DNA of 64,000 nt from Candidatus Aminicenantota bacterium (lineage in GTDB: Bacteria > Acidobacteriota > Aminicenantia > Aminicenantales > Saccharicenantaceae): contig JACIYI010000006.1 in assembly GCA_014360005.1 (NCBI GenBank), forward strand, positions 1 to 64,000. Direction: 5' to 3'. Both the position numbers and the translations under genes were made by a program. Within the stretch, counting starts at the first letter, position 1; each line of letters opens with the position of its first letter. Below the pieces are notes generated by a model. It did no database searches and was not told the origin of the DNA. It was given only the letters and a program-made list of their open reading frames with translations. Of the stretch, positions 37,492-46,242 are shown piece by piece.

Positions 37492-39078
37492 ATGACCCGG
37501 ACTTCAAAAAAGCTCTCGTTACTGGCAGTTCTGTTCCCCCTGCTGTTTCTGGTCTGCCGCTCCTCGGTAGCCATTGACCCCTGGCAGCAGGGTGTGAACA
37601 AAGTCCTCAACCTGACCGGCCTCATCCAGAAGGAATACTTTGAAGAAAAGGACGCCCGTAAGCTGACCTTTGCCGCCATCAAGGGCATGCTCGACACCCT
37701 GGACCCCCATTCCTATTTTCTCGACCCGGAAGGTTCCCGTACCTTTACCGAAGATTACACCGGGAAGTATTACGGCCTGGGTATTCAGATTCAGAAGCAG
37801 GAAGACCGGCTGGTGGTTATCGCCCCGATCGAAGGCACACCGGCCTGGAGACTGGGCATTCAACCCGGTGATGTCATTACCCATATTGAGGGCGAAAGCA
37901 CCAAGCCCCTGAGCAGCACCGAAGCCATGCTGAAGCTCCGGGGGGAGAAAGGCACCAAAGTCACCATCACCATCCAGAGAGAAGGGCTGGATAAACCTTT
38001 TGACCTGACCATCACCCGCGAGGAAATTCCACTGAAGAGTGTGCCCTACGCCTTCATGCTCGATGAGCAGAAAAAAATCGGCTATATATTTATCCGCAAT
38101 TTCGGACGTAACACCGTTGATGAGCTGGAAGAAAAGCTGGAAGAGCTAAGTGAGCAGGGGCTGGCCGGCCTGATTCTCGACCTGAGGGGCAATACCGGCG
38201 GCCCGGTTTTTCAGGCAGTGGACATGGCCGACCTATTCTTGCCGCGCGGGACCAAAATTGTCTCGATGAGGGGCCGCAATTCCGCCTACAACCGGGATTT
38301 CTATGCCAGCCGGGACAATCAGTATGAGCAACTGCCCCTGGTGATTCTGATCAACCAGGGTACGGCCAGCGCTTCGGAGATCGTGGCCGGGGCCATCATG
38401 GATAACGACCGCGGCCTGATCGTCGGCGAGGATTCCTGGGGTAAGGGACTGGTCCAGACCGTCTTTCCCCTGGCCTCCGACATGGCTGTGGCCATCACCA
38501 CCGCCAAGTACCTGACGCCCAGCGGACGGGAAATCCAGAGAGATTATTCCCACCTCGAAGATTACATCCTGGCCAAGAGAGCCCCGGAAGAGAAACGCGA
38601 GGTCAAGTACACGGTCAAGGGTCGGAAGGTTCTGGGACAGGGCGGTATCACTCCGGACTATGAGGTAAAGACCAGTTATAAGCCACTGACAGTGGAATTC
38701 CTCATCCGGGGAGCCTTTTTCAGTTACGGTCGCAAGTTCAGCCAGCACCAGACCCAGCTTTCCCGGAACTATGTTTTTCCCCAGGAAGTTAAGAACGGCA
38801 ACTCCGCGGCCGGCCGCAAAATTTTCGACGAGAATTTTGAGGTGGGACCGGAAGTGCTCAAGGACTTCCTGGAATATGTGAAAACCACGGGAATTAAATA
38901 CGACCTGAGCAAGCTCCACGAGACTGAAGCTGAAATCAAGAATGAGCTCAAGCGCGAGATTTTCTCGGCTGTTTTCAGCCTGGAAGAGGGAATCAAAATT
39001 TTCCGCCAGACTGACCCGGTGGTGCTCAAAGCCATCGAGGTGATGCCCGAAGCCGTCCGGTTCGTTAAAAATAACTGA
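37492..39078 (+). CDS. S41-family C-terminal processing peptidase
   Basis: A 528-residue exported protease with an N-terminal signal peptide (LLAVLFPLLFLVCRSSVA), an N-terminal helical domain, a PDZ domain (about 100-190; IEGTPAWRLGIQPGDVITHI) and the S41 catalytic domain. The nucleophilic serine is in GTASASEIVAGAI (about 288) and the general-base lysine in EDSWGKGLVQT (about 313). Such CtpA/Prc enzymes trim or degrade periplasmic and envelope proteins. Divergent from tatA with 122 bases between. The C-terminal 130 residues form an alpha-helical extension. Confidence 0.92.
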   Translation: MTRTSKKLSLLAVLFPLLFLVCRSSVAIDPWQQGVNKVLNLTGLIQKEYFEEKDARKLTFAAIKGMLDTLDPHSYFLDPEGSRTFTEDYTGKYYGLGIQIQKQEDRLVVIAPIEGTPAWRLGIQPGDVITHIEGESTKPLSSTEAMLKLRGEKGTKVTITIQREGLDKPFDLTITREEIPLKSVPYAFMLDEQKKIGYIFIRNFGRNTVDELEEKLEELSEQGLAGLILDLRGNTGGPVFQAVDMADLFLPRGTKIVSMRGRNSAYNRDFYASRDNQYEQLPLVILINQGTASASEIVAGAIMDNDRGLIVGEDSWGKGLVQTVFPLASDMAVAITTAKYLTPSGREIQRDYSHLEDYILAKRAPEEKREVKYTVKGRKVLGQGGITPDYEVKTSYKPLTVEFLIRGAFFSYGRKFSQHQTQLSRNYVFPQEVKNGNSAAGRKIFDENFEVGPEVLKDFLEYVKTTGIKYDLSKLHETEAEIKNELKREIFSAVFSLEEGIKIFRQTDPVVLKAIEVMPEAVRFVKNN

Positions 39079-39130
39079 CCAGCTGATTTCGGCTTAGCCT
39101 TCTGGATAAAAAGCAGCTAAGGAGTTCTCG

Positions 39131-39586
39131 ATGAAACTGGCCATCGCTTCCGACCATGCTGGCTACGACTTAAAAAAAGAGGTTCTGGCCTATCTCCAGA
39201 CAGCCGAGGTGTCCTTCGTGGATTTTGGCTGCGGTCCCGGGGAAAGTGTCGATTATGTTGATTACGGGGCCGAGGCTGTGCGCCGGGTGGTAAGCGGCGA
39301 GTTCGACCGGGCCATCCTGTTCTGCGGCACCGGCCTGGGGATGGCCGTAGTGGCCAACAAGTTTCCGGGGATAATTGCCACTCCCTGCTGGGATGAATTC
39401 ACGGCTACAGTCAGCCGCACCCACAACAATTCCAATTGCCTGTCTCTCGGTGGCCGGGTGCTGACTTCCGACCTGGCTATCAGGATTGTCAAAATCTGGC
39501 TGGAAAAGGATTTCGAGGGTGGGCGGCACGAACGCCGGGTAAACAAGATTCTGGCGCTGGAAAAGGAATTGTGCAAGCTGAAATAG
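39131..39586 (+). CDS. rpiB: Ribose-5-phosphate isomerase B
   Basis: RpiB interconverts ribose 5-phosphate and ribulose 5-phosphate. The 151-residue protein has the typical start KLAIASDHAGYDLKKEVL (D9, H10), the active-site cysteine in AILFCGTGLGMAVVANK (about 65-70) and HNNSNCLSLGGRVL. AAGGAG precedes the ATG. The small size and Cys active site mark RpiB over the LacAB group, though those are close. It is followed by the SHMT-like gene and purine genes, possibly one transcript. Confidence 0.93.
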   Translation: MKLAIASDHAGYDLKKEVLAYLQTAEVSFVDFGCGPGESVDYVDYGAEAVRRVVSGEFDRAILFCGTGLGMAVVANKFPGIIATPCWDEFTATVSRTHNNSNCLSLGGRVLTSDLAIRIVKIWLEKDFEGGRHERRVNKILALEKELCKLK

Positions 39587-39657
39587 ACTGCCAACGTGTA
39601 AAAGCCTCAGCAGTCGGGCAAGATAAACTTGAAGATTAAGATAAAAGGAGCAGGCGG

Positions 39658-41109
39658 ATGACAGAATTTGCCAGTAAAATTATTGCCTGGTGCCAGCGGA
39701 TCGGACAGAACAATGTCTGGCGCCAGAAACAATGTTTTAACCTTATTCCTTCGGAAAACACCCCGTCTCTGGTGGTGAAGTTAGCGGAAATTTCTGACCC
39801 TTCCGGACGCTATGCTGAGCACCGGACGATGAAAGGCCAGGAAGTCTATTTCTACCAGGGCACCGATTTTATCCGCGAGGTGGAAATAGAGGCCCGCAAG
39901 GAACTGTGCCGGTACTTCGGTTGCTCTGAAGTCGAACTCCGGCCGATCAGCGGTCAGATGGCCAACGAGGTGGTGTTCAAGGGACTAGTCAAGTATGTCA
40001 ACCGCAAACGGGCTGCCGGCCAGCCTTTCCGTCGGCTGCGGCTGGTGATGAATAATGACCTGAACAAGGGCGGGCATCTGAGCTCCCAGCCGATGGGGGC
40101 CCTGTTCAACCTGGTGGAAGAGGACCCGGCCAGCGGCAAGGAAAATGTCATTAATATCCCGGTGCGCCAGGATAATCCCTACCAGGCTGACCTGGAAGCT
40201 CTGGCCGCGCTGCTAAAAAAGCACCGGCCGGAACTGGTGGTTTTTGGCAAGAGCATGTTTATCTATCCCGAGCCCGTCAGATTTGTCTATGACCTGGTGA
40301 AAGACTGGCCTGACCGTCCGGTCCTGATGTATGACATGGCTCACGTGCTCGGGCTGTATGGAGCTTTCCAGGCTCCATTTGCTGAGGGAGCCGACCTGGT
40401 TACCGGCAGCACCCACAAGACTTTCTTTGGCACCCAGAGGGGCCTGGTGGCCAGTAATATTCCCGCTGGCAGTCCTTTCCAGCAACTCTGGACCGACATC
40501 CAGGGTCGGGCTTTCCCTGGCTCCACTTCCAACCACCACCTGGGCACCCTGCTGGGATTATTGCTGTCAGCCATTGAGATGAACGAGTTCAAGGAAGCCT
40601 ACCAGACCCAGGTTTGTCAGAACGCCAGAGCCTTTGCCCGCTACCTGAAAGAACACGGAATTCCGGTGGAAGGCGACGAGGCCGATGGGTTCACCAGGAC
40701 CCATCAGGTTTTGATAAGAGTCAAGAAATTCGGAAACGGGCAGGAAATAGCCCGGCGCCTGGAAAACAACAACCTCCTGACCAACTACCAGGCTCTACCC
40801 GATGACACCACCTTCCTGGAACCATCGGGCATCAGGATGGGGGTGCAGGAGATGACCAGGTTCGGGATGAAGGAAAAGGATTTTGAAATCCTGGCCGGGC
40901 TGATAGCCGAGGTCATAATCAAGAACAGGCCGGTGAAGGAAGAGGTCAGCCGCTACCGCCAGAATTTTCTGGAAATGCAATACTGCCTGCCTGAGAAACA
41001 GGCTCTGGAACTGGCCGGCCGGCTGCTGCTGAGCCTGCTGCCTTCGCCCGGTCTGGCTGAGGCCCTGGCCGAGCAGTTGGCCAGGAATGCCAGGGAATTG
41101 AAAGATTAA
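39658..41109 (+). CDS. Divergent serine-hydroxymethyltransferase-like PLP enzyme
   Basis: A 483-residue fold-type I enzyme with the SHMT plan: LIPSENTPSLVVKLA and SGRYAEHRTMKGQEVYFYQG at the substrate end, and STHKTFFGTQRG with the PLP lysine (about residue 264). The usual glycine-rich NKYAEGYPGKRYYGG is altered and longer, and the protein exceeds the normal 410-430 residues, with a C-terminal helical tail. SHMT makes glycine and methylene-tetrahydrofolate from serine. Lying 10 bases ahead of purD fits supply of glycine for purine synthesis, but the altered motif makes another aldol or transfer reaction possible. Confidence 0.8.
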   Translation: MTEFASKIIAWCQRIGQNNVWRQKQCFNLIPSENTPSLVVKLAEISDPSGRYAEHRTMKGQEVYFYQGTDFIREVEIEARKELCRYFGCSEVELRPISGQMANEVVFKGLVKYVNRKRAAGQPFRRLRLVMNNDLNKGGHLSSQPMGALFNLVEEDPASGKENVINIPVRQDNPYQADLEALAALLKKHRPELVVFGKSMFIYPEPVRFVYDLVKDWPDRPVLMYDMAHVLGLYGAFQAPFAEGADLVTGSTHKTFFGTQRGLVASNIPAGSPFQQLWTDIQGRAFPGSTSNHHLGTLLGLLLSAIEMNEFKEAYQTQVCQNARAFARYLKEHGIPVEGDEADGFTRTHQVLIRVKKFGNGQEIARRLENNNLLTNYQALPDDTTFLEPSGIRMGVQEMTRFGMKEKDFEILAGLIAEVIIKNRPVKEEVSRYRQNFLEMQYCLPEKQALELAGRLLLSLLPSPGLAEALAEQLARNARELKD

Positions 41110-41119
41110 AGGAGGCCTG

Positions 41120-42397
41120 ATGAAAATCCTGCTGGTCGGTTCGGGCGGCCGGGAACACGCCCTGGCCTGGAAGCTGGTGCAAAGTCCTCATTGCCAGAAA
41201 CTTTACTGTGCCCCGGGTAATGGGGGCATGGCCAGAATTGCCGAAGTCGTGCCGATCGAGGATACCAATATTTCACTTATGGCCCGGTTTGCCGAAGAAA
41301 AAAAGATTGACCTGACGGTGGTCGGACCGGAGGTGCCGCTGGCCCTGGGTATCGTGGATGAATTCGAGAGGCGAGGGCTCAAAATCTACGGGCCGAACAA
41401 AAAAGCGGCTGAGATAGAGAGGAGCAAAGTTTTTGCCAAGGAATTTATGGAGCGCCACCGCATTCCCACCGCCCGCTTCCGGGTGGCCGGCAATCCCCAG
41501 GAAGCCATGAAAATCCTTAATTCCGGTGAATTTGAATTCCCCCTGGTGATTAAAGCTGACGGGCTGGCGGCGGGCAAGGGTGTGGCGGTCTGCGCCAATG
41601 TCAAGCGAGCCGAAGATGCCATCAACGAAATCATGGTCAGGAAAAAATTCGGCCCGGCTGGCGACCGGGTGGTCATCGAGGAATTTCTCAAGGGCCGGGA
41701 ACTGTCCTTTATCGTCCTGACAGACGGAGCCCGGGTGCAGCCGCTGGTCACTACCATGGACCACAAGGCGGCCTACGACGGGGATAAGGGGCCCAATACC
41801 GGAGGCATGGGAGCCATTTCTCCCTCGCCCTTTGTCTCGGAAAAACTGTTTGCTGAGATTATGGACAGCATCATTTTCCCCACCGTCACCCGGCTGCTGG
41901 AAGAGGGACGCCGTTTCAAGGGAACCCTGTATGCAGGACTGATGCTGACTTCCGAAGGCCCCAGAGTCCTGGAATTTAACTGCCGTTTCGGTGACCCGGA
42001 AACTCAGGTTCAGATGTTGAGGCTGGAAAGCGACCTGGTTGAAATCCTGCTGTCGGTGGTTAACGAGGACCTGCTCCGGGATGAGATAAAATGGAGTCCG
42101 AAGGTTTCGGGTTGCGTGGTGCTGGCTTCGGCCGGCTACCCGGGAAGTTATGAAAAAGGCAAGCTGATAACCGGGCTGGAAGAAGCGGAAAAGGTTCCGG
42201 GGCTGGTCATCTTTCATGCCGGCACCACCCTGGCCAACGGGCAGTTCTACACCAACGGCGGCCGGGTGCTTAATGTCTGTGCCAGCGAGGAAACCCTGCA
42301 GCAGACCATGAAAAAGATTTACGACAGCATTCCGTTGATTAATTTTGACGGCGTGTTTTACAGGAAAGATATCGGAGCCGTGAAGGAGGGCAGATGA
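41120..42397 (+). CDS. purD: Phosphoribosylamine-glycine ligase
   Basis: PurD joins glycine to phosphoribosylamine, the second step of purine synthesis. The 425-residue ATP-grasp enzyme has KILLVGSGGREHALAWKL at the start, KADGLAAGKGVAVC at the ATP loop, and GPNTGGMGAISPSP and VLEFNCRFGDPETQVQM typical of the family. A GGAGG precedes the ATG, and the stop overlaps the purE start (ATGA). Confidence 0.97.
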   Translation: MKILLVGSGGREHALAWKLVQSPHCQKLYCAPGNGGMARIAEVVPIEDTNISLMARFAEEKKIDLTVVGPEVPLALGIVDEFERRGLKIYGPNKKAAEIERSKVFAKEFMERHRIPTARFRVAGNPQEAMKILNSGEFEFPLVIKADGLAAGKGVAVCANVKRAEDAINEIMVRKKFGPAGDRVVIEEFLKGRELSFIVLTDGARVQPLVTTMDHKAAYDGDKGPNTGGMGAISPSPFVSEKLFAEIMDSIIFPTVTRLLEEGRRFKGTLYAGLMLTSEGPRVLEFNCRFGDPETQVQMLRLESDLVEILLSVVNEDLLRDEIKWSPKVSGCVVLASAGYPGSYEKGKLITGLEEAEKVPGLVIFHAGTTLANGQFYTNGGRVLNVCASEETLQQTMKKIYDSIPLINFDGVFYRKDIGAVKEGR

Positions 42398-42885
42398 AAG
42401 TTACCATATTTTTAGGCAGTGACTCCGATTACGAGGTGGTTAAGGATGCCCTGGATATCCTCAAGGAATTCGAGATTCCTTTCAACCTGGAAGTGACTTC
42501 GGCCCACCGTTCGCCGGAGAGGACGGTCAGGCTGATCAGAGAAGCCGAGCAGCAGGGAACTAAAGTTTTTATAGCTGTGGCCGGCAAGGCAGCTCACCTG
42601 CCCGGAGTGGTAGCGGCTCATACGGTGCTGCCGGTCATCGGGGTCCCGGTCGAAAGCCAGGCCCTGGCCGGTCTCGATGCCCTGCTGTCTATTGTCCAGA
42701 TGCCGAAGGGAATCCCGGTAGCCACCGTGGCTCTGGGTAAAACAGGTGGGGCCAATGCCGCTCTCCTGGCCGTTTCCATCCTGGCCACTTCCGATGAGAA
42801 ACTCAAAAGCAGGCTGGAAGCTTACCGCCGGAAAATGGCGGAAAAAGTGGAGGAAAGCTCCAGGAAGCTAAAAGAGAAGTTATGA
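42394..42885 (+). CDS. purE: N5-carboxyaminoimidazole ribonucleotide mutase
   Basis: PurE (class I type) converts N5-CAIR to CAIR. The 163-residue protein has IFLGSDSDYEV, EVTSAHRSPERT (catalytic His) and AGKAAHLPGVVAAHTVLPVIGVP. Class I would need PurK, which is not in the window; a class II enzyme would use AIR and CO2 directly. It overlaps purD and mtaB by four bases on each side. Confidence 0.95.
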   Translation: MKVTIFLGSDSDYEVVKDALDILKEFEIPFNLEVTSAHRSPERTVRLIREAEQQGTKVFIAVAGKAAHLPGVVAAHTVLPVIGVPVESQALAGLDALLSIVQMPKGIPVATVALGKTGGANAALLAVSILATSDEKLKSRLEAYRRKMAEKVEESSRKLKEKL

Positions 42886-44129
42886 CCTCGGTCTTCATTC
42901 ATAACTTCGGTTGCCGGGTAAACCAGGCTGAAGCTTTTGACTGGTCCAGCCAGCTAAGCCAGGCCGGTCTGTCGGTGGCCCGGGACTGGCGCCAGGCAGA
43001 GATAGTCGTGGTCAATTCCTGTGCCCTGACGGCCAGGGCTGAAGCTGACGTCAGGCAATTCCTGAAAAGGATCCGGAGGGAATCACCTGGAGCCAGGATT
43101 GTCGTCACCGGTTGCCTGGCCGAAGGAACGCGGACCGAGCTGGCCAAAAATACCGCTATAACCTTGATTATTCCCAACGACCGCAAAGGGGAACTGGTCT
43201 CTGCTCTTCTCGGCCTGACCGGAGCCGGTCAGGAGCAGGCGGCAGAAAGACTCTTCCGGTCAAGAGCCCTGGTAAAAGTCCAGGAGGGCTGTGATTCACA
43301 CTGCACGTTTTGTATTATCCCCTCACTCAGGGGAAAAAGCCGCAGCCGGCCGCTGGAGCAGGTAGTGAACTGTGTCCGGTCCGTGGTGGAGCGCGGCTAC
43401 AACGAAGTGGTTCTGGCCGGGATTCACCTCTGCGCCTACGGGCAGGATTTACGACCGGAAAAATCGTTGCTGGACCTGCTGCAAGCCCTGGCTGAAATTG
43501 ATGGACTCAGGCTGATCAGGTTAAGTTCCCTTGACCCCAGATTGCTGCCCCGGCCCCTTCTTGAGTTCATGGTTTCGGAAGAAAAAATCTGTCCTCATTT
43601 CCATCTATCGCTGCAGCACGCCTCGGAAGCAGTGCTAAAAAGAATGGGCCGGAAAAGCACTCCAGCTGAGTATCTGGAGATTCTGAATTTCTTGCAGGCC
43701 GCAAGACCTGAGTCCTGCCTGGGGGCTGATGTCATCGTCGGCTTTCCGGGGGAAACCGAGGCCGATTTTGTCTTTTTAAGGGATTTTCTCAGCGCTTCTC
43801 CCCTGAATTATTTTCACGTCTTTTCCTTTTCCCCCAGGACCGGTACCCCGGCCGCCGGCTGGGCCCAGGTGCCTGAAGGGGTTAGGAAGACCAGGTCGGA
43901 AGTGCTGAGGAAGCTGTCCCGGGAAAAGAATCTGGCTTTCCGGCGCTCCTTTGTGGGTCGGGTGCTAACAGGAATTGTGGTCAAGAAAAAGGGCCAGGTG
44001 GCTGAGGTCCTGACTGGAAATTACATTAAAGTCCTGGTTGAAAACAGCGAGGGTTTGAGTCCGGGACAGCTGGTGCCGGTGAAGCTGCTGGAAGCCGGAC
44101 CGCTGTCAACCAGGGGAGAGGTGGTCTGA
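42882..44129 (+). CDS. mtaB: tRNA threonylcarbamoyladenosine methylthiotransferase
   Basis: MtaB adds a methylthio group to t6A37 of ANN-decoding tRNAs. The 415-residue protein has the three auxiliary-cluster cysteines C11, C47 and C78, the radical-SAM motif CDSHCTFCIIP (C137, C141, C144), and a C-terminal TRAM domain (about 355-410). The opening NFGCRVNQAEA is typical of MtaB rather than MiaB. Coupled to purE (ATGA) and mutL (TGATG). Confidence 0.92.
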   Translation: MTSVFIHNFGCRVNQAEAFDWSSQLSQAGLSVARDWRQAEIVVVNSCALTARAEADVRQFLKRIRRESPGARIVVTGCLAEGTRTELAKNTAITLIIPNDRKGELVSALLGLTGAGQEQAAERLFRSRALVKVQEGCDSHCTFCIIPSLRGKSRSRPLEQVVNCVRSVVERGYNEVVLAGIHLCAYGQDLRPEKSLLDLLQALAEIDGLRLIRLSSLDPRLLPRPLLEFMVSEEKICPHFHLSLQHASEAVLKRMGRKSTPAEYLEILNFLQAARPESCLGADVIVGFPGETEADFVFLRDFLSASPLNYFHVFSFSPRTGTPAAGWAQVPEGVRKTRSEVLRKLSREKNLAFRRSFVGRVLTGIVVKKKGQVAEVLTGNYIKVLVENSEGLSPGQLVPVKLLEAGPLSTRGEVV

Positions 44130-45901
44130 TGGGCCGGATTAAACTTCTGCTGCCTGAGGTGGCCAGCAAAATCGCCGCCGGGGAAGTGGTCGAGCGGCCG
44201 GTATCGGTGGTCAAGGAACTGGTGGAGAACTCGCTCGATGCTGGAGCTACGGAAATTAAGGTGGAACTCGTTGACGGCGGCAAAAAATTAATCCGGGTGC
44301 AGGATAACGGCAGCGGGCTGACGCAGGAGGATGTGGCCCTGTGCTTCAAGCGTCATGCCACCAGCAAAATCAGCACTGAGGCTGACCTGGAAAGGATTGC
44401 CACCCTCGGGTTCCGGGGAGAAGCCCTGGCCAGCATCTCGGCTGTTTCCCGGGTTACTCTGAAAACCAGCGATGGTTCGGGAGAGAGGGGCTACCAGGTA
44501 GAACGGGAAGGGGAAAAGCTCCTTCGGTTTATTGAAAGCGCTTTCCCCCGTGGGACCATGGTCGAAGTGCGAGACCTGTTTTTTAACCTGCCAGCCCGGC
44601 GCAAATTCCTGCGCTCCGACCGCTCCGAGCTGAGCCTGGTGGTTCAGTTTCTGACGACCATGGCCCTGGCTTTTCCCGGGGTGAAATTTGTGCTGGTCAG
44701 TAACAACAAGGAAACGATAAATTGCCCGGCTGTATCCTCGGTCGGGGAAAGGGTTTACCAGTTATTCGGGAAAAAAGTGCTGGATAACCTGATGAGCCTG
44801 GATTATGAAGAGGAGAATTATCGGATATCGGGCCTGAGCTCCAGGCCGTTTTCCGGTCGGCTCGACCGCCAGCACCAGTTTTTCTTCGTCAATCGGAGGC
44901 CTGTTAAAGACCGGATGCTGACGGCCGCTCTAACCCAGGCCTATCTCGGAATTCTGGAAAAGCAAAAAAATCCCGAAGGCTTCATCTTCCTGGACATTCC
45001 CTTTGACCAGGTTGACGTTAATGTTCACCCTGCCAAGGCCGAAGTCAGGTTCAGAGACCCGCAGAGGGTTTTCCGGCTGATACTGAGGGCGGTGGACATG
45101 GCAGCCAGGGAGGAAAGCCTGGTAAAACCCATCCTGGTGGGTGAAGAAAAGCCAGAGACTGAGGAAACCCGGTTGGAAGGAAAGGAAACTGGCTTTCTCA
45201 GCCAACAAACAATTTCTCAAGGAGCAAGCGGACCCTCTTCGGGTGAAGCTAAGGCCCTGCTGGCCCCGGAAGGTAAGCCGGCCAGTTTCAGGCCTGGAGT
45301 TATAGCTGAGACTGCCAGCGAAAGGGAACCTGCCCCCATTAGAGTTCTGGGCCAGTACTTAAATTCTTATATCATTGCTGTCTCGGAAGAAGCGGTATTT
45401 ATCATTGACCAGCATAATGCCCACGAGAGAATACTCTTTGAGAAGTTCCGGCAACTGGAAGAAAAGAGAGCCTGGACCGCCAGGCAGATGCTTTTTCCCC
45501 CTGTTATTGACCTGACCCCGAAGCAGCAGCTGGTTTACCGGGAAATACAGACTGAACTGGAGAGCCTGGGCTTCAGGCTGGAGCCTATGGGCGGGCTGAG
45601 CTTTGCCCTGAAAGAATACCCTGACATTTTCCAGGAAGCCGAGGCTTCGGCCATCCTGCTGTCGCTGCTGGAAGAGGAAGAAGAGGGGAAATTTCAGAGC
45701 CGGCGGGAGAAAATCCTGGCTACCATGGCCTGCAAAGCCGCGGTCAAAGCCGGGAAAGTGCTGACAGTTGAGGAGATGGACTTCCTGGCTTCTGAATTAT
45801 TTGCTACCGAGAATCCAGGACTCTGCCCCCACGGCCGGCCGGTGGTCATCCGTCTTGACCGCTCCCGCATAGAAAGGACCCTGGGGAGACAACCGGAATA
45901 A
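44129..45901 (+). CDS. mutL: DNA mismatch repair protein MutL
   Basis: MutL links mismatch recognition to strand incision. The 590-residue protein has the GHKL ATPase motifs: KIAAGEVVERPVSVVKELVEN, VQDNGSGL, and TLGFRGEALASIS. A disordered linker (about 330-400) leads to the dimerisation and endonuclease domain. There the metal motif reads DQHNAHERILFE, with N in place of the usual A at the fourth place, and CPHGRPVVIRLD is present. The nicking activity is therefore likely retained, as in species without MutH. Its start overlaps the mtaB stop. Confidence 0.96.
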   Translation: MGRIKLLLPEVASKIAAGEVVERPVSVVKELVENSLDAGATEIKVELVDGGKKLIRVQDNGSGLTQEDVALCFKRHATSKISTEADLERIATLGFRGEALASISAVSRVTLKTSDGSGERGYQVEREGEKLLRFIESAFPRGTMVEVRDLFFNLPARRKFLRSDRSELSLVVQFLTTMALAFPGVKFVLVSNNKETINCPAVSSVGERVYQLFGKKVLDNLMSLDYEEENYRISGLSSRPFSGRLDRQHQFFFVNRRPVKDRMLTAALTQAYLGILEKQKNPEGFIFLDIPFDQVDVNVHPAKAEVRFRDPQRVFRLILRAVDMAAREESLVKPILVGEEKPETEETRLEGKETGFLSQQTISQGASGPSSGEAKALLAPEGKPASFRPGVIAETASEREPAPIRVLGQYLNSYIIAVSEEAVFIIDQHNAHERILFEKFRQLEEKRAWTARQMLFPPVIDLTPKQQLVYREIQTELESLGFRLEPMGGLSFALKEYPDIFQEAEASAILLSLLEEEEEGKFQSRREKILATMACKAAVKAGKVLTVEEMDFLASELFATENPGLCPHGRPVVIRLDRSRIERTLGRQPE

Positions 45902-46011
45902 GGGCGGGCCGGCCCCGTTAAATTGACATTCTAAGGTTCTTTCTGTTAACATTTTAGCTCCAATTTGAGAACCCGGAAAAATCGTTGGTCTTTGACTTAC
46001 TGGCCTGAAAA

Positions 46012-46086
46012 CGGGGAGTGGCGCAGCCTGGTTAGCGCGCCTGCCTTGGGAGCAGGAGGTCGTCGGTTCAAATCCGATCTCCCCGA
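46012..46086 (+). tRNA. tRNA-Pro (anticodon TGG)
   Basis: A cloverleaf fits: acceptor CGGGGAG pairs with CTCCCCG (46079-46085) with A as discriminator base, anticodon stem CCTGC/GCAGG encloses loop CTTGGGA (anticodon TGG), and the T arm reads GTCGGTTCAAATCCGAT. No CCA is encoded. It is 110 bases after mutL and 22 bases before the next tRNA gene. Confidence 0.95.
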
Positions 46087-46108
46087 TTTCCCGATACGTT
46101 AGAGCTGT

Positions 46109-46182
46109 GCGCCTGTAGCTCAGTAGGATAGAGCAGCTGCCTTCTAAGCAGCGGGTCGGGGGTTCGAATCCCTCCAGGCGCG
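46109..46182 (+). tRNA. tRNA-Arg (anticodon TCT)
   Basis: A cloverleaf fits: acceptor GCGCCTG pairs with CAGGCGC (46175-46181) with G as discriminator, anticodon stem GCTGC/GCAGC encloses CTTCTAA (anticodon TCT), and the T arm contains GGTTCGAATCC. CCA is not encoded. It probably shares a transcript with tRNA-Pro; a T-run follows directly at 46184. Confidence 0.95.
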
Positions 46183-46242
46183 CTTTTTATTTATGGTTAA
46201 ATTCTGGTCAAAAAATTTTCTCTTTACATTGTCTTCACATCA

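Noticed and set aside
41273..42217. Long minus-strand open frame across purD
   Set aside because: Antisense shadow; GC-rich codon bias keeps stops away.
45902..45920. GGGCCGGCCCCGTTAAA as another right end of the small repeats
   Set aside because: No matching left end; a short GC match only.
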